Shown: positions 1-19,097, counted from the stretch's first letter. The stretch is 64,000 nt of DNA from Acorus gramineus (GCA_030737835.1 CM060853.1:21014895-21078894); one strand, 5' to 3'. Made by a program: numbers and translations. The notes: a model not told the origin generated them from the sequence alone.

Positions 1-1070
1 TGGTTCTCTCTGTTTGAACTTTGAAATTCCTGTTGGAAAGCTGGTTTAAAGATATCCAGTTTGTGGATTTACATGTACTTTTGACGTGTTGGATGATGCT
101 TCTTGGAATGACCATGTTTACTGGAGCCTAAACTCTAGCTCATTATCAACCCCATCTATCAGTCACTTGTGTTAAAAGTTCTGTGTGAATTAAACATGTT
201 TGGATTGATTCTACGTGATAAAATCTCAAAAAATATTAACGACAGATTCAACACACAGATATTTTGTTTTTCATTCCAATTTCATCTTTTAATATAAAAA
301 ATGGATTTTAAAAAAGCTACAAAATTAAGTTTTTCAAAGTTAAGGTCAAAATACAAAATTATAGAAATCATCGATTTTCAAATTAGGGATTGCAATTGAA
401 TGAGATAAATGGGAATCTTGTCCTGATGTGACTCTATTAGGATGGATTTGATCTCTTAAATTTTAAATCTGAACTCGATTTATCTCATTGATAAAAATAT
501 GAGATGGATCTAGGATTGAAGTACAAAACACGCCCCATCTTTATTACGTAAATCATTTATATCATTTAAAACTAACATAATACATAAAGAAAATCAACTT
601 ATCATATACATTATTATTGTTGAAATTTATAAAATACCTAAATATATATTAAATAATATTGCATAACATAATAAATAAAGATAATTATTTAGTTTATAAA
701 CTAAAAAGAATAAAAAATATAAAAAATGTTTAAAAAATTTGGAATTTTACACACAAGTTCTCTTCTAAATGGGATGGGACGGGATGTATTTGAATTTTTT
801 AAAAATCCGTTAGGATTTGTTTGAGATGAAATAATTAAACCCGTCGTAGGGGTTTGAGATAAGATTTTATTAGTAGGTTTGAAATTAGAAATTACTAAAC
901 CCATTCCAATAAGCTCTATTATCATCCCTATTTCAAAGTCACATCCTTACATATCCTAAAAATAAACGGAATTTATCAGCGTTTCTTTTGTACTTGTAAA
1001 TATAATTTTCCAGGTCTCTCGAGCTCACATGATAGGTTTGGGGTCTAGTAGAATTGAGTTTCACCTTTAG
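1..1070. other. AT-rich intergenic DNA, no gene seen
   Basis: No open frame here resembles a known protein on either strand. The stretch is AT-rich. Around 750-950 there is GC-richer wording of the kind seen in degenerate MITE ends (runs such as GGGATGGGACGGGATG and, reversed, GGGATGATAATAGAGC), but I could not define termini or target duplications. Confidence 0.6.
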
Positions 1071-1523
1071 CCCCCCTTTGGATATAGAATATGACTTATT
1101 CTTGGGTATATAGTTATTTCAGCATAAGTGAGTATAAATAAAAATAAAGTGATTTTGTGTTTGGTTGTATTTTGAATTATTCTTGTTAAGAAACATAATA
1201 ATAATAAATTTATTGTTTGGGCCAAATATAAATAAAATATTGATAAGGATTTCTAAAAGGTGAAAAATTAATAATAGTTGATTTGACATGTGATTTATTA
1301 AAAGTGATGATAGTTGATTTGACAGTGGGTCCACATATTCTTTGGATGGAATAATCTGGAATAACTTTAATTTCAATGGTTGGTTGGAATCCATATACCA
1401 TTTTATACTAGTTTATTCCGACATGGTTTACCACTGGGTATTCCATGCATCTAAACAACAAAAAAACAGTTATTCTACTTTATTCTCACTTATTCTTTGG
1501 GCTATTCTATATCTAAACAGGGG
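1071..1523. mobile_element. hAT-like MITE, copy 1
   Basis: A 453-bp non-coding element with imperfect terminal inverted repeats. The left end reads CCCCCCTTTGGATATAGAAT, and the right end, reversed, reads CCCCTGTTTAGATATAGAAT. TTTAG flanks both sides (1066-1070 and 1524-1528) and may be what remains of a target duplication. A diverged relative lies at about 34820-35270; the two share the internal wording around ATAAAGTGATTTTGTGTT and TTGATTTGACA. The superfamily is inferred from terminal style only. Confidence 0.6.
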
Positions 1524-1555
1524 TTTAGTTAAAATTCCTTCCATGTCTCACCAAA

Positions 1556-1740
1556 AAAAAATGTGAAGTCAAGTAATTCATTGGACATAATCATACATCA
1601 TAAAGATATTAAACATAAAATAAAATAGCTATTCCTATTCCAGGTCAGACCCAAAAATAAATCCATGTGGAGTCAAGTAATTCATTGAACATAATCATAC
1701 ATCATAAAGAAATCAAACATAAAGCAAAATAGCTATTATT
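1556..1740. repeat. Two-copy tandem repeat, period 104 bp
   Basis: Two adjacent units share GTCAAGTAATTCATTG followed by CATAATCATACATCATAAAG. They start near 1568 and 1672. The copies differ at several positions, so the duplication is not recent. No coding potential is seen. Confidence 0.7.
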
Positions 1741-2509
1741 ACTCTTAGGGGGTGTTTGATAACTCATTTAGATACGTTTTTATTTTTTAATAAAACGAAA
1801 AGCACGTATATGTTATCAAACGTATTTTAAATAATATACTTAATTATAAAAATATTATTTTTTTTAAAAAAACACAAAATATGTATTTTTTAAAAACTAA
1901 GTTTATCTCAACTATTTTATTTAAAATTTTATTTAAAATATGATGTAATTTTTTTTTAACACTGAATGGACGTGATAAATGTCAACAAGGTATGATTACT
2001 GTACTTTTGAAAGCATAGTGTTTGTACATATAATCACGCACGGACTGGGTCACTACAGTTAAAAATCTGGAATAAGATAACATGGTTTTGTTCCATCACA
2101 TTATTGGGATGGATCTACTATGACTGAAGTGACTAAAGAAAATAAACACCAGTGTTTTTTGTGTTTGTTTTTTGTGTTTTTTTTTTTTGTTTTGGGTAGT
2201 CAAGGCACAAAATGTGAAATGATACTGCAAGCCCAAATTTTATTTCTGTAGCATGGGGTCTCCGACGAGTTAGAGGCCACTCAAGGGTAGTTGAGATTAT
2301 TAATATTTGAGAAAAAAAAGTACTACGAAATTTTGTCATAAATTGGATTTCATTGGTGGTGACTTTTCTAAAAAAAATTAAAAATTAAAAACTAAATTAC
2401 TATTTGATATTTTTCAAATAAAAGTGTACATCCCGATGCTTAAGGAGGTTAAAAAAGGTTGAACATATCTCTAATTTTTTCTTAAAATATTTTATTTATA
2501 TATTAATGT

Positions 2510-3440
2510 TGTAGAGAGAAAATCTCATACTCATCTTGAACGTGCTAAGTGTTCGCTCAATACGGGTAGACGGGCTACTCTACCTGATCCAAAATTTCAC
2601 AACCGAAACTGCATATCGAATTGGTCATTCGCCCAACGAGGATAGTTTGAACAATCAAGTCCCTCGCTCGACGAGGGCAGTTTGCCTGATTTAGCTCTTT
2701 ACCCTAGGAGGACATCTCACCCAAGCTGACCTGTTTTCCATCCAAGAGGGACACCGCAGTCGACTTGATCCCTCGCCTGACGAGGAAGGACACCTTAGAA
2801 GGTTTACTGAAGAGGAGGTGATGACCAGACCAGTGACAGCCCGAGGACGTTCGAGACTAGTCACATGGTCAAACTTCTCTCAAAAGCAAAGTCATCAATG
2901 CATCTCCAGAGCCGACTAAACAAGCCTAGCTGCAGATAACGTGTGACCACTGAACCAGATCATAACCGCGGCAGGAATGAGACCACTCTGCCCAGCGCCG
3001 CAAGATGCATCCTAGACCCTACAAGCAGACTGCTACAGTCTGCCACAGTCATAGGTGACACAATCGAATTAATGTCATGTGATCACGACATCATAACTAA
3101 CTCCTAAATGTAGTACATCGCGGAATCTTCCATGTCAGAAGATATTTGCCGAGACACAGAGGATGTTAGATGGGAAAGTTAGGTCACCCTCCTAGCCATA
3201 AAGGGGATGAACGGAGGATAGAGAGCGGGAGGACACATTGAATTAAGTCATACTTTCATTTCCACAAAAAATCACCTAGTCATCCTCACTGACTTGAGCG
3301 TCGAAGTCCCTTTAATTTGACCAGCACCATACCGATGTTAAGGATGTTTTGAGTGCAGGTTTATTCCTTAGAGTGTGCGGATCCTCACCCGAGAGCAGAG
3401 CTCTGAAGGATCATCCTCTATTGGATGTGTTCACCACCTT
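2510..3440. mobile_element. Probable solo LTR or LTR piece of a Ty3/gypsy-type element
   Basis: A block clearly richer in GC than its surroundings, without coding capacity. It carries the phrase CTGACTTGAGCGTCGAAGT (about 3289-3307), which resembles the 3' part of many plant Ty3/gypsy LTRs, and a CATAAAGGGGATG segment upstream of it. Exact ends and target duplications could not be fixed. It is an old, decayed fossil with no internal genes next to it. Confidence 0.45.
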
Positions 3441-5420
3441 CAACTGTAATATCTTATTTTAATCTCTTATATAAAAGCATGAGATTGCAATATTACATTA
3501 GCTTTTTATGTTTTTTTTTTTTTCCTGTAAAATTGAGAATTTTTTTTTACATAATCTCAAGCACCCCAAATTGCATTGTTCAAGTAGTAATATTTTGTCA
3601 AATGAGGGTCATTGAGTGGTTGAGTTTTTCAATTGATGCACACAAAGCAGAATGATTGATTTCTCCACCAATGTCTCTGTTCTAACATTAACAGGACTCC
3701 ACAGTTAAATGCATACCTCCGATATCTTATTTTCAAGGGCACCAAATTAATAAATTTTTTACTCTCATCATCAAATACTTTAAATGGTGTGGGACTCTTT
3801 AGGGGCCAAAATTATTTCGTGGCGCATGCACAATGTGTGACAAACTCGCATGAATGGGACATGACATGCGGTGAATGACATCAAAGAACACCTGATCAGT
3901 AAGTGCAAGCAACACGTGATAGCTAGCTCAAGGTGTCTAGAAAAAAAGCTAACAAGGGAACCAAGTCCAATAAAGATTCGGTATTGCATGTTTTTTAGGT
4001 CCATTTAAAAGGCAACAACAAAAATCAATGGCTTCAAATGCTACCACTCACACCCCATAAAAGAAGATGAGTGAAAATTTACTCCCTTTACTTAATTTCA
4101 CTCTAATAAATCTAATGGTCTGGGTGATACACTCAACCCATTTTAAGCATTATTGTTTACAATCATCATATTATTATTATAATATATGAAATGGCTTAAC
4201 ATATTATGCATTATACTATCTCACTATATAATGCGTTATGAAAAACATTAAAAAAATGTATTCAATTCGTATGAATATATACATCATTTTTATTAGAATA
4301 ATATATTTCATTAATTAAATATATACATTTTTTAAAATTAAAATGTGTGTTGGCAAACTAGTCTAAACATACCATTTTTCATCTCAAACATCTCTTCTTG
4401 CCAAAACACACACTGTTTTTTTATTTATTATTCATATAGTGGGGGACATATTGGACCACCCCACAAGTACATTCCCCAGCAACTGATTTCAAGGTGGTAA
4501 ACCAGTTTTTTCCAACTCTTTTGTTGTGAGACCAAGAAATGTTGTTGGGTGTGCATGTTTTAGGGTTCCACCTAAGAATTTGTGGCTGTATTGCATTTAT
4601 TTATTATTTAGTTTGATCCCCACAATCCCATATTGAAAGAATCCCTCACCTGGGTCATCAAAACCAGTCCATTAGGACTTTTTGGGAAGATTTTTAGGGC
4701 CAACATCGCCAAGTGTGCCCTCTAATACAATGTTTGTGAGAGATTGGATTAGGTATTTCAACCCTATACATCTAGAGGGGCTTAGGCTAGAGTGAGACTG
4801 TTTGGTTGACCTCCTTAAAAATAGAGATGGTGGATATTTTTTATGTTAAGGTGCGGTAATTATGCTTTTCATGCATACTTATTAGAAAAATTGAAGCAGG
4901 TACTCAAGCATTTGAAATTTATGGGTAACTTATGCTAGACAGGAATATTTCCCTTTCTTTTTTATAATGAGAGATTATCCAAATGAGAGGCATTTAATGA
5001 TGACCTTTTGGTTTAGTGCGGTTACTTTAAAGCATGAAAAGGATTTAAGGGCATCATAGTGGTACATACAGTTTTTGCTTTGTGATTACTACTTTAATGA
5101 GTGGAGTGTGTAAAACCAAACAAGGTTCATGAGACAAAAAAATCAAACTGTTTAAAGTTTTGGATTCCAAAGCTTACTTTGGTCCCCCTCCTACTCCCCA
5201 TAATCCCAATATTTTGACAACTTTTTTGATGGACCATCTCCTTAAACAAATGACCTTTTTTTTTTTTTTGCAGTGCCTCATATTTTGTGTTCCCCATTCA
5301 CAAAGCCAACACTGTTTAAGCCTCTTTTTTTTTTAAGTCCTCTTATAAGCCCCAAAATCAGTTTATTGAGCCCCACAATCATTCTACCGTAATGATGTGC
5401 TTTAACATTAGAACCAGGTT
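3441..5420. other. Intergenic DNA with one possible MITE
   Basis: No gene is seen. Around 4120-4345 the phrase GATACACTCAACCCATTTTA, followed by AT-rich text with TATAATATATGAAATG, recalls the MITE family found at 24790-25010, 51770-51985 and 62165-62400. The match is too loose to call it a copy with confidence. Confidence 0.4.
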
Positions 5421-5570
5421 AATGGCGGGTTGTCTACTCTTCTACCCGGGCTTGGTCAGACGTATGGTTGTTTTGGGTGTTTATCCTCTCTTGTCCTTTG
5501 TATTTCAGTTTTCCTATTTTTCTCCCATTTCAAATTTGTAATTCAATATTCAGTAATGAAATCAGGTAGT
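5420..5570 (+). mobile_element. Possible LINE 3'-tail fragment
   Basis: A pyrimidine-rich stretch ends in TTTGTATTTCAGTTTTCC and then AATGAAATCAGG. This is the style of the 3' untranslated ends of plant L1-type LINEs (compare 12660-12840). No coding part and no poly-A tail remain, so the call is weak. Confidence 0.2.
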
Positions 5571-6859
5571 AAATATCTACCTCCACTTTTAAAAATAAAA
5601 ACATTAAAACCAGGTTTCCGACATTAGATGTTAGTATATGTTAGTCCATTGAACAATTCCAAGTTTAAAAATAAAAAATTAAAATTAAACCATAAGTAGA
5701 ATTAATGAACTGTGATTTGTTTTAAAGAAAGTTTAAATACTTAAAATCCGGTTGCCGAGGTTGGTTTTCGTAGGCGGGAAAGTAATAATCAAAGAGGATC
5801 AGAGTGGAGCCTGGTTGTTCTTGCTGACATTGTACTACTAGTGTTTGGTTAATAAAATGTCTTGGTCGAATGTCCACCTTTTATTTAATATATTGTGTTT
5901 GCTAGCTTGTCTATCTCTTTTGTTTCTCATCATCCCTAATTCAAAATTATATTTCAATTTATAAAATAAATCGTGATAATAATATCTATCATATAAATGT
6001 AGTATTTTTTTTAAACCTAACTTTCAGCATTACTGAGAGATCATAAAGTAATAAATGAATCTACGTAAAAATGTAAAAATGCATAATCCCTCCAAATATT
6101 TTGAAACCCATTGCACCGGTATGCCCGTTGTGGCATTGATTATTTTTTACCCGGATAATGTTACATCTAGCCCCATTTTCAGTCTCAATTCTAATCTACA
6201 CGTATTTTAAATTTTTTAAAAATAAAATACCTCATTATATGCTTTTATAAAAAAATGAAGCATATACTCCAATGAATTACATTGATGCATTTATAGAAAA
6301 TATAAATTTTTTTTTATAAAACATATGCCTTGTTAACATAAACATATGCGTCGATAGGGTTGAAAATGAACCTGAGTGTAATAGTGCCCTTTTTACCCTG
6401 TAGAATGGGATACTTGTAGAATGGGATACTGTATCCTCCACGGTGACCAAATATTTCAAATTCCCCAGTAAAAGGTACTGCCAAACAAATGTATCAGTTT
6501 TCCATAATGCATGGGATTGTGTATACCTAGTAAAAAACATGAAAACTTCCCAACTAAAGCAGTAAAGCTCCTGACATAAACATATACATACATGATGATT
6601 GATAGGTGGCAAAAGATCATGCCCAGTATCCATAACTATACAAGAAGAATTCACGCAGCAACTCACAATGTCTCGATTAATTAAAAATTGAACAGTATTT
6701 AAGAAGACCTCTAAAATGTTATACATCTATATTTTTCCTAACTTTTGGCTGAATACCATCAGAGTACATGTAACTTCATACCAAGCTTTATTAGGATAAG
6801 TAATTTCCGACCAATGTCAATATCGGCCAACTTCTCGAACGAATAGATATATAAATCGC

Positions 6860-13634
<6,775 letters not shown>

Positions 13635-13736
13635 CTCTCCTTCTCTTCTCTTCTTCGATGAATACACGAAAGGTCAAGCAAGCAATTCGAAACGGACGCG
13701 AGAGAGAGAGGGGTTTCGACAGGAGAGGTCGTGTTT

Positions 13737-13746
13737 TTTATATAAA
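13737..13746 (-). promoter_or_regulatory. TATA box of the thiolase gene
   Basis: Read on the minus strand this is TTTATATAAA, about 105 bp upstream of the thiolase ATG at 13634. The spacing suits a transcription start near 13710 and a short leader containing a CTCTCTCTCTC run (about 13701-13710). It is the only good TATA match between the gene and 13980. Confidence 0.6.
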
Positions 13747-13801
13747 GGTCAAATCTTTATGTACGGTGTTTTTGGTGAGCTTTTTGTCTCGGTTGGCGAA
13801 G

Positions 13802-13809
13802 TGACGTCA
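13802..13809. promoter_or_regulatory. TGACGTCA palindrome, bZIP-type site upstream of the thiolase gene
   Basis: A perfect TGACGTCA palindrome lies about 55 bp upstream of the TATA box, followed by GCGTACGCGTA, itself nearly palindromic. The TGACGTCA core is a classical binding site for TGA/bZIP factors. Whether it is used here is inference. Confidence 0.45.
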
Positions 13810-13979
13810 GCGTACGCGTATTTTGGGGAGTGGTTCCGATAAGGATGATGGGCCTTCCCAGTTTGGGGCTTTGGATTGCGTGACGAGACTTTTGATTGGA
13901 ATCGGAGCGATCGGGGCCGTTGTTCCTTGCGACGAGCACGGATCACGAGGCCAAGATGTGGACGGAACTGTCGAACCTT

Positions 13980-15650
13980 CTAATGGATCCCCAAATCAGA
14001 TTTTTTTCACGGTTTTTTTTAAATAGAAAGTGACCGAAAAAAAGATTTTATCAATAATCATATCGGATGGATTCTGTGGAAAGGTTGTAAATTATAGAGA
14101 TCATATATCAGAAAATTAAGGTATTAAAAATTAACTTTCCAAGATTGTTTTTAGTAAATCTTTTTATTTTTATAAGATCCCAATATATATTATGAATTTT
14201 ATCCATGAATATACAAAAAATTTTAAATAATAGACAACTAACTACTCAATTACATCCATATTCTCACTGCCTTATTTATTAATCAGAAATGTTGAAAGTT
14301 ATTGATTTTATAAAATATTAATAAAAAAATTACATATGCTAAATATTTCAAGAATGTATATCTCATTTTAGATCCGAATGTATCATGAATACCATGAATA
14401 TAGGAAAATCTTCAAACACAACTACTCAGCCACATTCATTTGGAATGAGTGGCTCTATTTGAATCCCAACTAATCTATAAGTAAACCCCAATATTTTGAT
14501 TACCCAATTTATATGCCCCCATATATAAATCGTTACTCTAAACAATTTCTACGCCCCCTTTCACATCAGCCACCCGTCCATCTCACACATGTTCGTATCC
14601 CGCGCCATAAGTGAAAAAGTGTACAAGTGAAGTCCCAATTAAATCTGGAAAAACACAATCATGGTAATTTCGGGAAGGGAAAAAAATATACCTTGTTCCT
14701 TCACATAATCAGGACTTAATTCGGATTTATTTGCATAAGCAAATGAAGTCAAAGTAGATGTTGAAAAAGCAGTTTTAGCATGTTTACCTTTCTTGTCGAT
14801 CGAGAAAAACATCATTTCCTTTCTTGTCATTAAATCCTTTCTTGCACTTCTTGTTCACTTCATTTCTCGGGTGTGGGAGAGGTGGAAAGAACAGAGAAGG
14901 ATGAGAAGATTCGTTGCAGTACAAAATGGGTACCTTGGATATCGGAGAGGACGTGCTCGTCTTCTTCTTCCACCTAATTAGAGCGGCGCAGGTAGAGTCA
15001 CTCTTTCAAAATAAATCTCCAGTTACCCGGGTCCAAAAATGGCCCGATCAGGCCATCTTTGCTTTTTTTGGGGGCTTACAATGAGTTACAATTCTCCTGT
15101 GCCATCAGAAATCAAAACCATACATAGCAATCAGTCCTATCCTATAATTATATTCGTTACGATCATATATGCGATTAAAAAATATTGTATTAAATTTTTT
15201 TAAATGTATATTTTAGATTTTACAAATATGCATCTTATATAAACTTCAATAAAGTTGAAAACATATTGAAACAGTATGAAATATTATCCGTAATTTTCTC
15301 CCATTAATTCTTGCTGCTAAATGCCGTGGCCCAGCCCATGCTGTTAAACCGGCTGGGTCAAGTTTGGTCGCTTACGTATAAGCCTATGTACTCATTGATA
15401 TACACTTCTTTTTTTATTATTATTATTTTTGTAAGAATTCTTACTGTGGATGTTGATCACACAATCTCTCTTGTAGGCTTGTAGCTCCACTTATTGCTAA
15501 TCTAATATATATTAAATATATGTGTTTTTTTCTTTTAAAAAATATATATGTTTTCAATTTATTCAAATATATGCATTTTTTTTGTAAAATATAAATTGAA
15601 TTGGACTATATATAATATTAGAAAATGTGAGGGCTCTAAATGGAAGAGCA
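13980..15650. other. Intergenic DNA between thiolase and zinc-finger genes
   Basis: Mostly AT-rich with no recognisable gene. One sub-region, 14640-14990, is more complex and less AT-rich. On the minus strand it reads openly for about 38 codons (14862-14978, including EEEDEHVLSDIQG and FVLQRIFSSFS) up to a TGA, preceded by CTCTAATTAG, which could act as a splice acceptor. I do not recognise the peptide. It may be a decayed gene piece or chance. Confidence 0.4.
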
Positions 15651-15655
15651 AAGAG

Positions 15656-15979
15656 AGGCTGTGTTTGTCCACAATGGAAAATAAAGGAAAATAAAGTGAA
15701 AACATAAATTTTTCATTTCATTACTCAAATGATGTTGTATCAAGAGGATGAAAAACCAAAAAAAAAATTTCATTCACTTTTTCTTATTGTCTTATTAGGG
15801 AGAAAAAAAACCACCTATTTATAAATGTGAGGGAAAAAGAAGAAAATGAGTTCATCATTTTTCATCATCACAAGCATAAAACAAACAAGATAGAAATTGA
15901 TAAAAATAAAAATGATTTATTTTTTACCATTCCCCTTGTAACCAATTTCATTCACTGTTTTCAGGTGACAAACACTTCC
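15656..15979. mobile_element. MITE with GTGTTTGTC-type inverted ends
   Basis: The left end reads GCTGTGTTTGTCCACAATGG, and the right end, reversed, reads GGAAGTGTTTGTCACCTGAA. AAAGAG occurs next to both ends (15650-15655 and 15980-15985) and may be a target duplication. The interior is AT-rich and non-coding. Superfamily undetermined. Confidence 0.45.
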
Positions 15980-16335
15980 AAAGAGGTGAAGACACCCGAA
16001 TATCCCACCAAATGGTATCTACTTTAAATAGCCATCTTTCCCTATATCAAGTCACAGAAAATCAAAACCTCTCCCAATAAACCAAATCTCCTCAAATTCA
16101 CTGCCCCTTTATTAATTAATTTACATTTTCTCCTTCCCAATTCAACTGACTATCATGGGACTGTTGGGGAATCAGTTCACCATCTCCCAAACAGAAGAAA
16201 ACAAAGAAACCTTAAAAACAGAGGCAAATTAGAAACTTCACTTATATACATCAATACATACACCAAACAAAATAAAATTAAAAAAATTCACAAAGTCACC
16301 ATCCAAACCAACAAAAACAGATTAAAAAAAAAAAA

Positions 16336-16358
16336 ACACACACACACACACACACACA
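16336..16358. repeat. (CA)n microsatellite just after the zinc-finger stop codon
   Basis: A pure CA repeat of about 23 bp, preceded by a poly-A run, lying 5 bp beyond the end of the zinc-finger CDS. It probably lies in its 3' untranslated region. Confidence 0.85.
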
Positions 16359-16362
16359 ATTA

Positions 16363-16938
16363 TTATAGGTGCAGAGAGAGATCAATCTTCGTCTCATCAT
16401 TGGCATCACCTCCATCTCCCCCTCCGACCACTCTCTTCTCAGACCCAATGCTCTGTCTGTAGTTTCTCTGCCAATTCAAGAAGCTCCGCTCGTCGTCTCC
16501 GAATCCGTCACAAATCGAACCATTCGAAGACCCACCACCACCAGAAGAACCCAAAGTCCCCCCTCCAATGCCGGGGTGCCCATCAAACCGAGGAACCCCA
16601 TTCGACCCAAACGGATTAACAGAGCAGGAACTTGGGTTGCTCTGATGAGAGGGGTTACGCGCGGCGTGAGAGTTTATATAAAAAGATGGCCCACCACTCC
16701 CACAGTAACCCATATGGGTCGCCTGTGAAGTGAACTGCGGAGGCTGATAGTATGCCATCCCATACAGGCCTTGCGCGGCTCTCTTCGCCGCGGTCCGTTC
16801 TTTCTTGTGCGCGTTTTGGTGACCACCCAAAGCTTGAGAGGAGTAGAACTTGCGGGAGCAGAAGAGGCAGGAGAAGACCCTCCCCACAGAATCCTTTTCA
16901 GAATCCGTCACCATCTTCTCTTCTTCTTCCCTTGCCAT
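16363..16938 (-). CDS. Single C2H2 zinc-finger transcriptional repressor with EAR motif
   Basis: An intronless 191-residue protein of the plant-specific C2H2 (ZFP/EPF) class, expected to bind DNA in the nucleus and repress transcription. One zinc finger is present: Cys24-x2-Cys27-x12-His40-x3-His44, with the plant signature [10 protein letters not shown] at residues 35-44. A basic stretch ([11 protein letters not shown]) follows and may serve as nuclear signal. The middle is rich in Gly, Ser, Asn and Pro ([14 protein letters not shown]). The last residues, KIDLSLHL, contain an LxLxL-type EAR motif, known to recruit TOPLESS-type co-repressors. The start is the ATG at 16938, with an in-frame acidic N-terminus. 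A stop follows at 16363-16365, next to a CA microsatellite. The family includes Arabidopsis ZFP1-ZFP7, KNUCKLES and GIS; I cannot assign it to one orthologue. The frame is intact. Confidence 0.92.
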   Translation of the reverse strand: MAREEEEKMVTDSEKDSVGRVFSCLFCSRKFYSSQALGGHQNAHKKERTAAKRAAQGLYGMAYYQPPQFTSQATHMGYCGSGGPSFYINSHAARNPSHQSNPSSCSVNPFGSNGVPRFDGHPGIGGGTLGSSGGGGSSNGSICDGFGDDERSFLNWQRNYRQSIGSEKRVVGGGDGGDANDETKIDLSLHL

Positions 16939-17111
16939 GTCTGGCTATACAATAACAGAGGACAAGAAGGAAATGAAGTAATTAAAGATTGGGTTTTGTT
17001 GTTCCCTTGTTAGTGTTTATAATGGAAGCAAAGATTAAAAAAGAGAGAGATTGGGAATGAAAAGGTGACTGTGTTGGTTTGGGGTGGTATATTAAAATAA
17101 TGGAGGACAAG

Positions 17112-17133
17112 TTGTTGTTGTTGTTGTTGTTGT
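17112..17133. repeat. (TTG)n repeat upstream of the zinc-finger gene
   Basis: About seven TTG units (CAA in the direction of the gene), about 175-195 bp before its ATG. They lie in the probable leader or core promoter, just downstream of a TATA-like stretch. Confidence 0.8.
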
Positions 17134-17138
17134 GTATT

Positions 17139-17156
17139 AGTGTATATATATATGGT
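17139..17156 (-). promoter_or_regulatory. Candidate TATA box of the zinc-finger gene
   Basis: On the minus strand this reads CCATATATATATACAC, some 200 bp upstream of the ATG at 16938. It would give a leader of roughly 170 nt including the CAA repeats. A further CT-rich run (17408-17422) lies upstream. Confidence 0.4.
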
Positions 17157-17534
17157 TTGAAAGAGAGATGGGGACAGATGGAAGTGAAGAAGATGAGGGG
17201 ACCCAGAGAAAGAAAGAAATAAAAAAAAAAAGTTAAAGATGTAAACAGAGACTGTTTTTCTTGTGGTATGTAAAAGCAAACCACAACAACAGATAGATGG
17301 TCGTCAGAGGTTTTGAAACAGATGGAAGAACATGAAGGATTAAAACAGAGGGGACACGAGTTTGATCTCTCATGGGATGCAATGAATCTTTGACGACTGT
17401 CACTCTTTCTCTCTCTCTCTTTATGTTTGTGTGTGAGAGATGGTCCTTCACATTTAATGTTTTCTAAGATGGCGTTTCTTTTCAAGTTTTTAGAAGTTGA
17501 AATCTCTATCCGTATTTGACAGAAGGGCATGAAA

Positions 17535-18699
17535 GATCAAAGATTACCAAGTGAGGACTTATTGAATTTTGTGTAGTTTTTCCTTCCCCATGCAAATGCA
17601 TGCATGCATGCATGCTCAAGATTTCTGGGTTGACATCTCATAAGATTAAATGTATATTATTATTGTCCACACGTATTTATTAAAAATTAATGAATGGTCC
17701 TCAAGATTAAAAACACTGTACACAAAAATCTTCTGATATGGTAATGTTGGAAAGGATAAATGACGACAGCTTTTGCGTCCTCATCCAATCATTTAATTCC
17801 TTGCAATTGTCTTGACTCAAGCAAATTCAAATTTCAGAAATAAATCTCAACCGTCCATTATATAATCTATACTGAGTGAATTATTTATGAATCAATAATT
17901 AAAAATAAATCATAGTCTAGACGTCAATCAATATTTATGAACCAAATTTCATAGTATTTAAAGATTTATACGTGGTTCAAACGCAAACTCGAAATGCAAG
18001 AGGGGAAAAGTTTTCTAATTTAATGATCACAATTGCGATTTCTAAGTTTGGTTTAAAGCATACAGATTTTATAAAAGGTTGGAATACACTGAAATTATAG
18101 ATTTGAAGAAACCTAGCTAGTTCCTATGTTTTCTTTCCAGTAAATAACCTAGTTTCCTATTTTAAACATTAGCAAGATATTTTTGGGTTAGGGGGCACAA
18201 CCAAATCTCTTGACAACATTAGAGAATCTATTGGTGTCTCCACAAGAGAGAACAATTTAAAAAAACATCTATAGGTCTATATATTGTCTCGAGCCATCTC
18301 AGTGGCAATCGGACCTAAAGCACTCACGTTGAGGGTAGTCTTTATTTTATTTAGTGAGACATATATCTATACTTATAGATAAACGGTACTCAGTCTTAAA
18401 CTAATATCTCATAGTTGTAAATTATGTTTTTAACCATTGAACTAGATGGATCATGGATCTTGCGTTCTCGATCAATTATTTCAAATATGCAACAAGTATG
18501 ACACATGATATGCTTTGTTAGATAAAACATGTATTTTTTTTTTTCTTCTTTTTTTTATATGCATCATATAATTCATTAGTGTATATACATATTTCATTTT
18601 CTTAAAGCCACATGAGCAAACATTTTTAAAAATATCTAAATATGAGAAGATTATATGAATGGAGGGTTCAATTCTAATCCTCTTACTTAAATTTTAGAC
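17535..18699. other. Intergenic DNA, no gene seen
   Basis: AT-rich text without recognisable coding. It contains a short (GCAT)n run at about 17592-17613. No element ends could be defined. Confidence 0.5.
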
Positions 18700-18955
18700 T
18701 TTTTTTTTTACATAATATATTTTAAACTAATGACAAGAAGAATATCATTTTATAATTGGGTGTTGAAAATGTTATGTTTTATTGATTGAGGTCAAATGTT
18801 AGATTAATTTTTTTTGTTTATTAATAGTTTTTTTTTTACATAATATATTTTAAACTAATGACAAGAAGAATGTCATTCTATAATTGGGTGTTGAAAATGT
18901 TATGTTTTATTGATTGAGGTCAAATGTTAGATTAATTTTTTTTGTTTATTAATAG
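18700..18955. repeat. Recent two-copy tandem duplication, 128-bp unit
   Basis: Units at 18700-18827 and 18828-18955 are aligned at a period of exactly 128 bp and differ at only two clear substitutions. Each unit begins with a T-run plus ACATAATATA and ends with TTTATTAATAG. No coding content is seen. The near identity implies a young duplication. Confidence 0.9.
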
Positions 18956-19097
18956 GTTATCCATAAGTGAATTATCAAGATTGTAAAATTATGCAAAAGC
19001 TAGCTAGGGACAAGTAGAGCCAAGACATCAAAAGCTTGTGGTCCATTAATTGTTGAATAGCTGTTGTACTTATTCTCGGGGGAACGTAAGGGACCAT

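Noticed and set aside
1745-2000. MITE suggested by GGGGGTGTTTGATAACTC at 1748
   Set aside because: No matching inverted right end or target duplication was found.
6277-6726. 149-codon minus-strand frame just downstream of the thiolase stop
   Set aside because: No domain, no similarity recognised, and probably 3' flanking DNA.
16982-17530. 182-codon minus-strand frame upstream of the zinc-finger gene
   Set aside because: It is built from leader and promoter simple repeats (CAA, CT, A runs) and contains no domain. The TATA-like site lies inside it.
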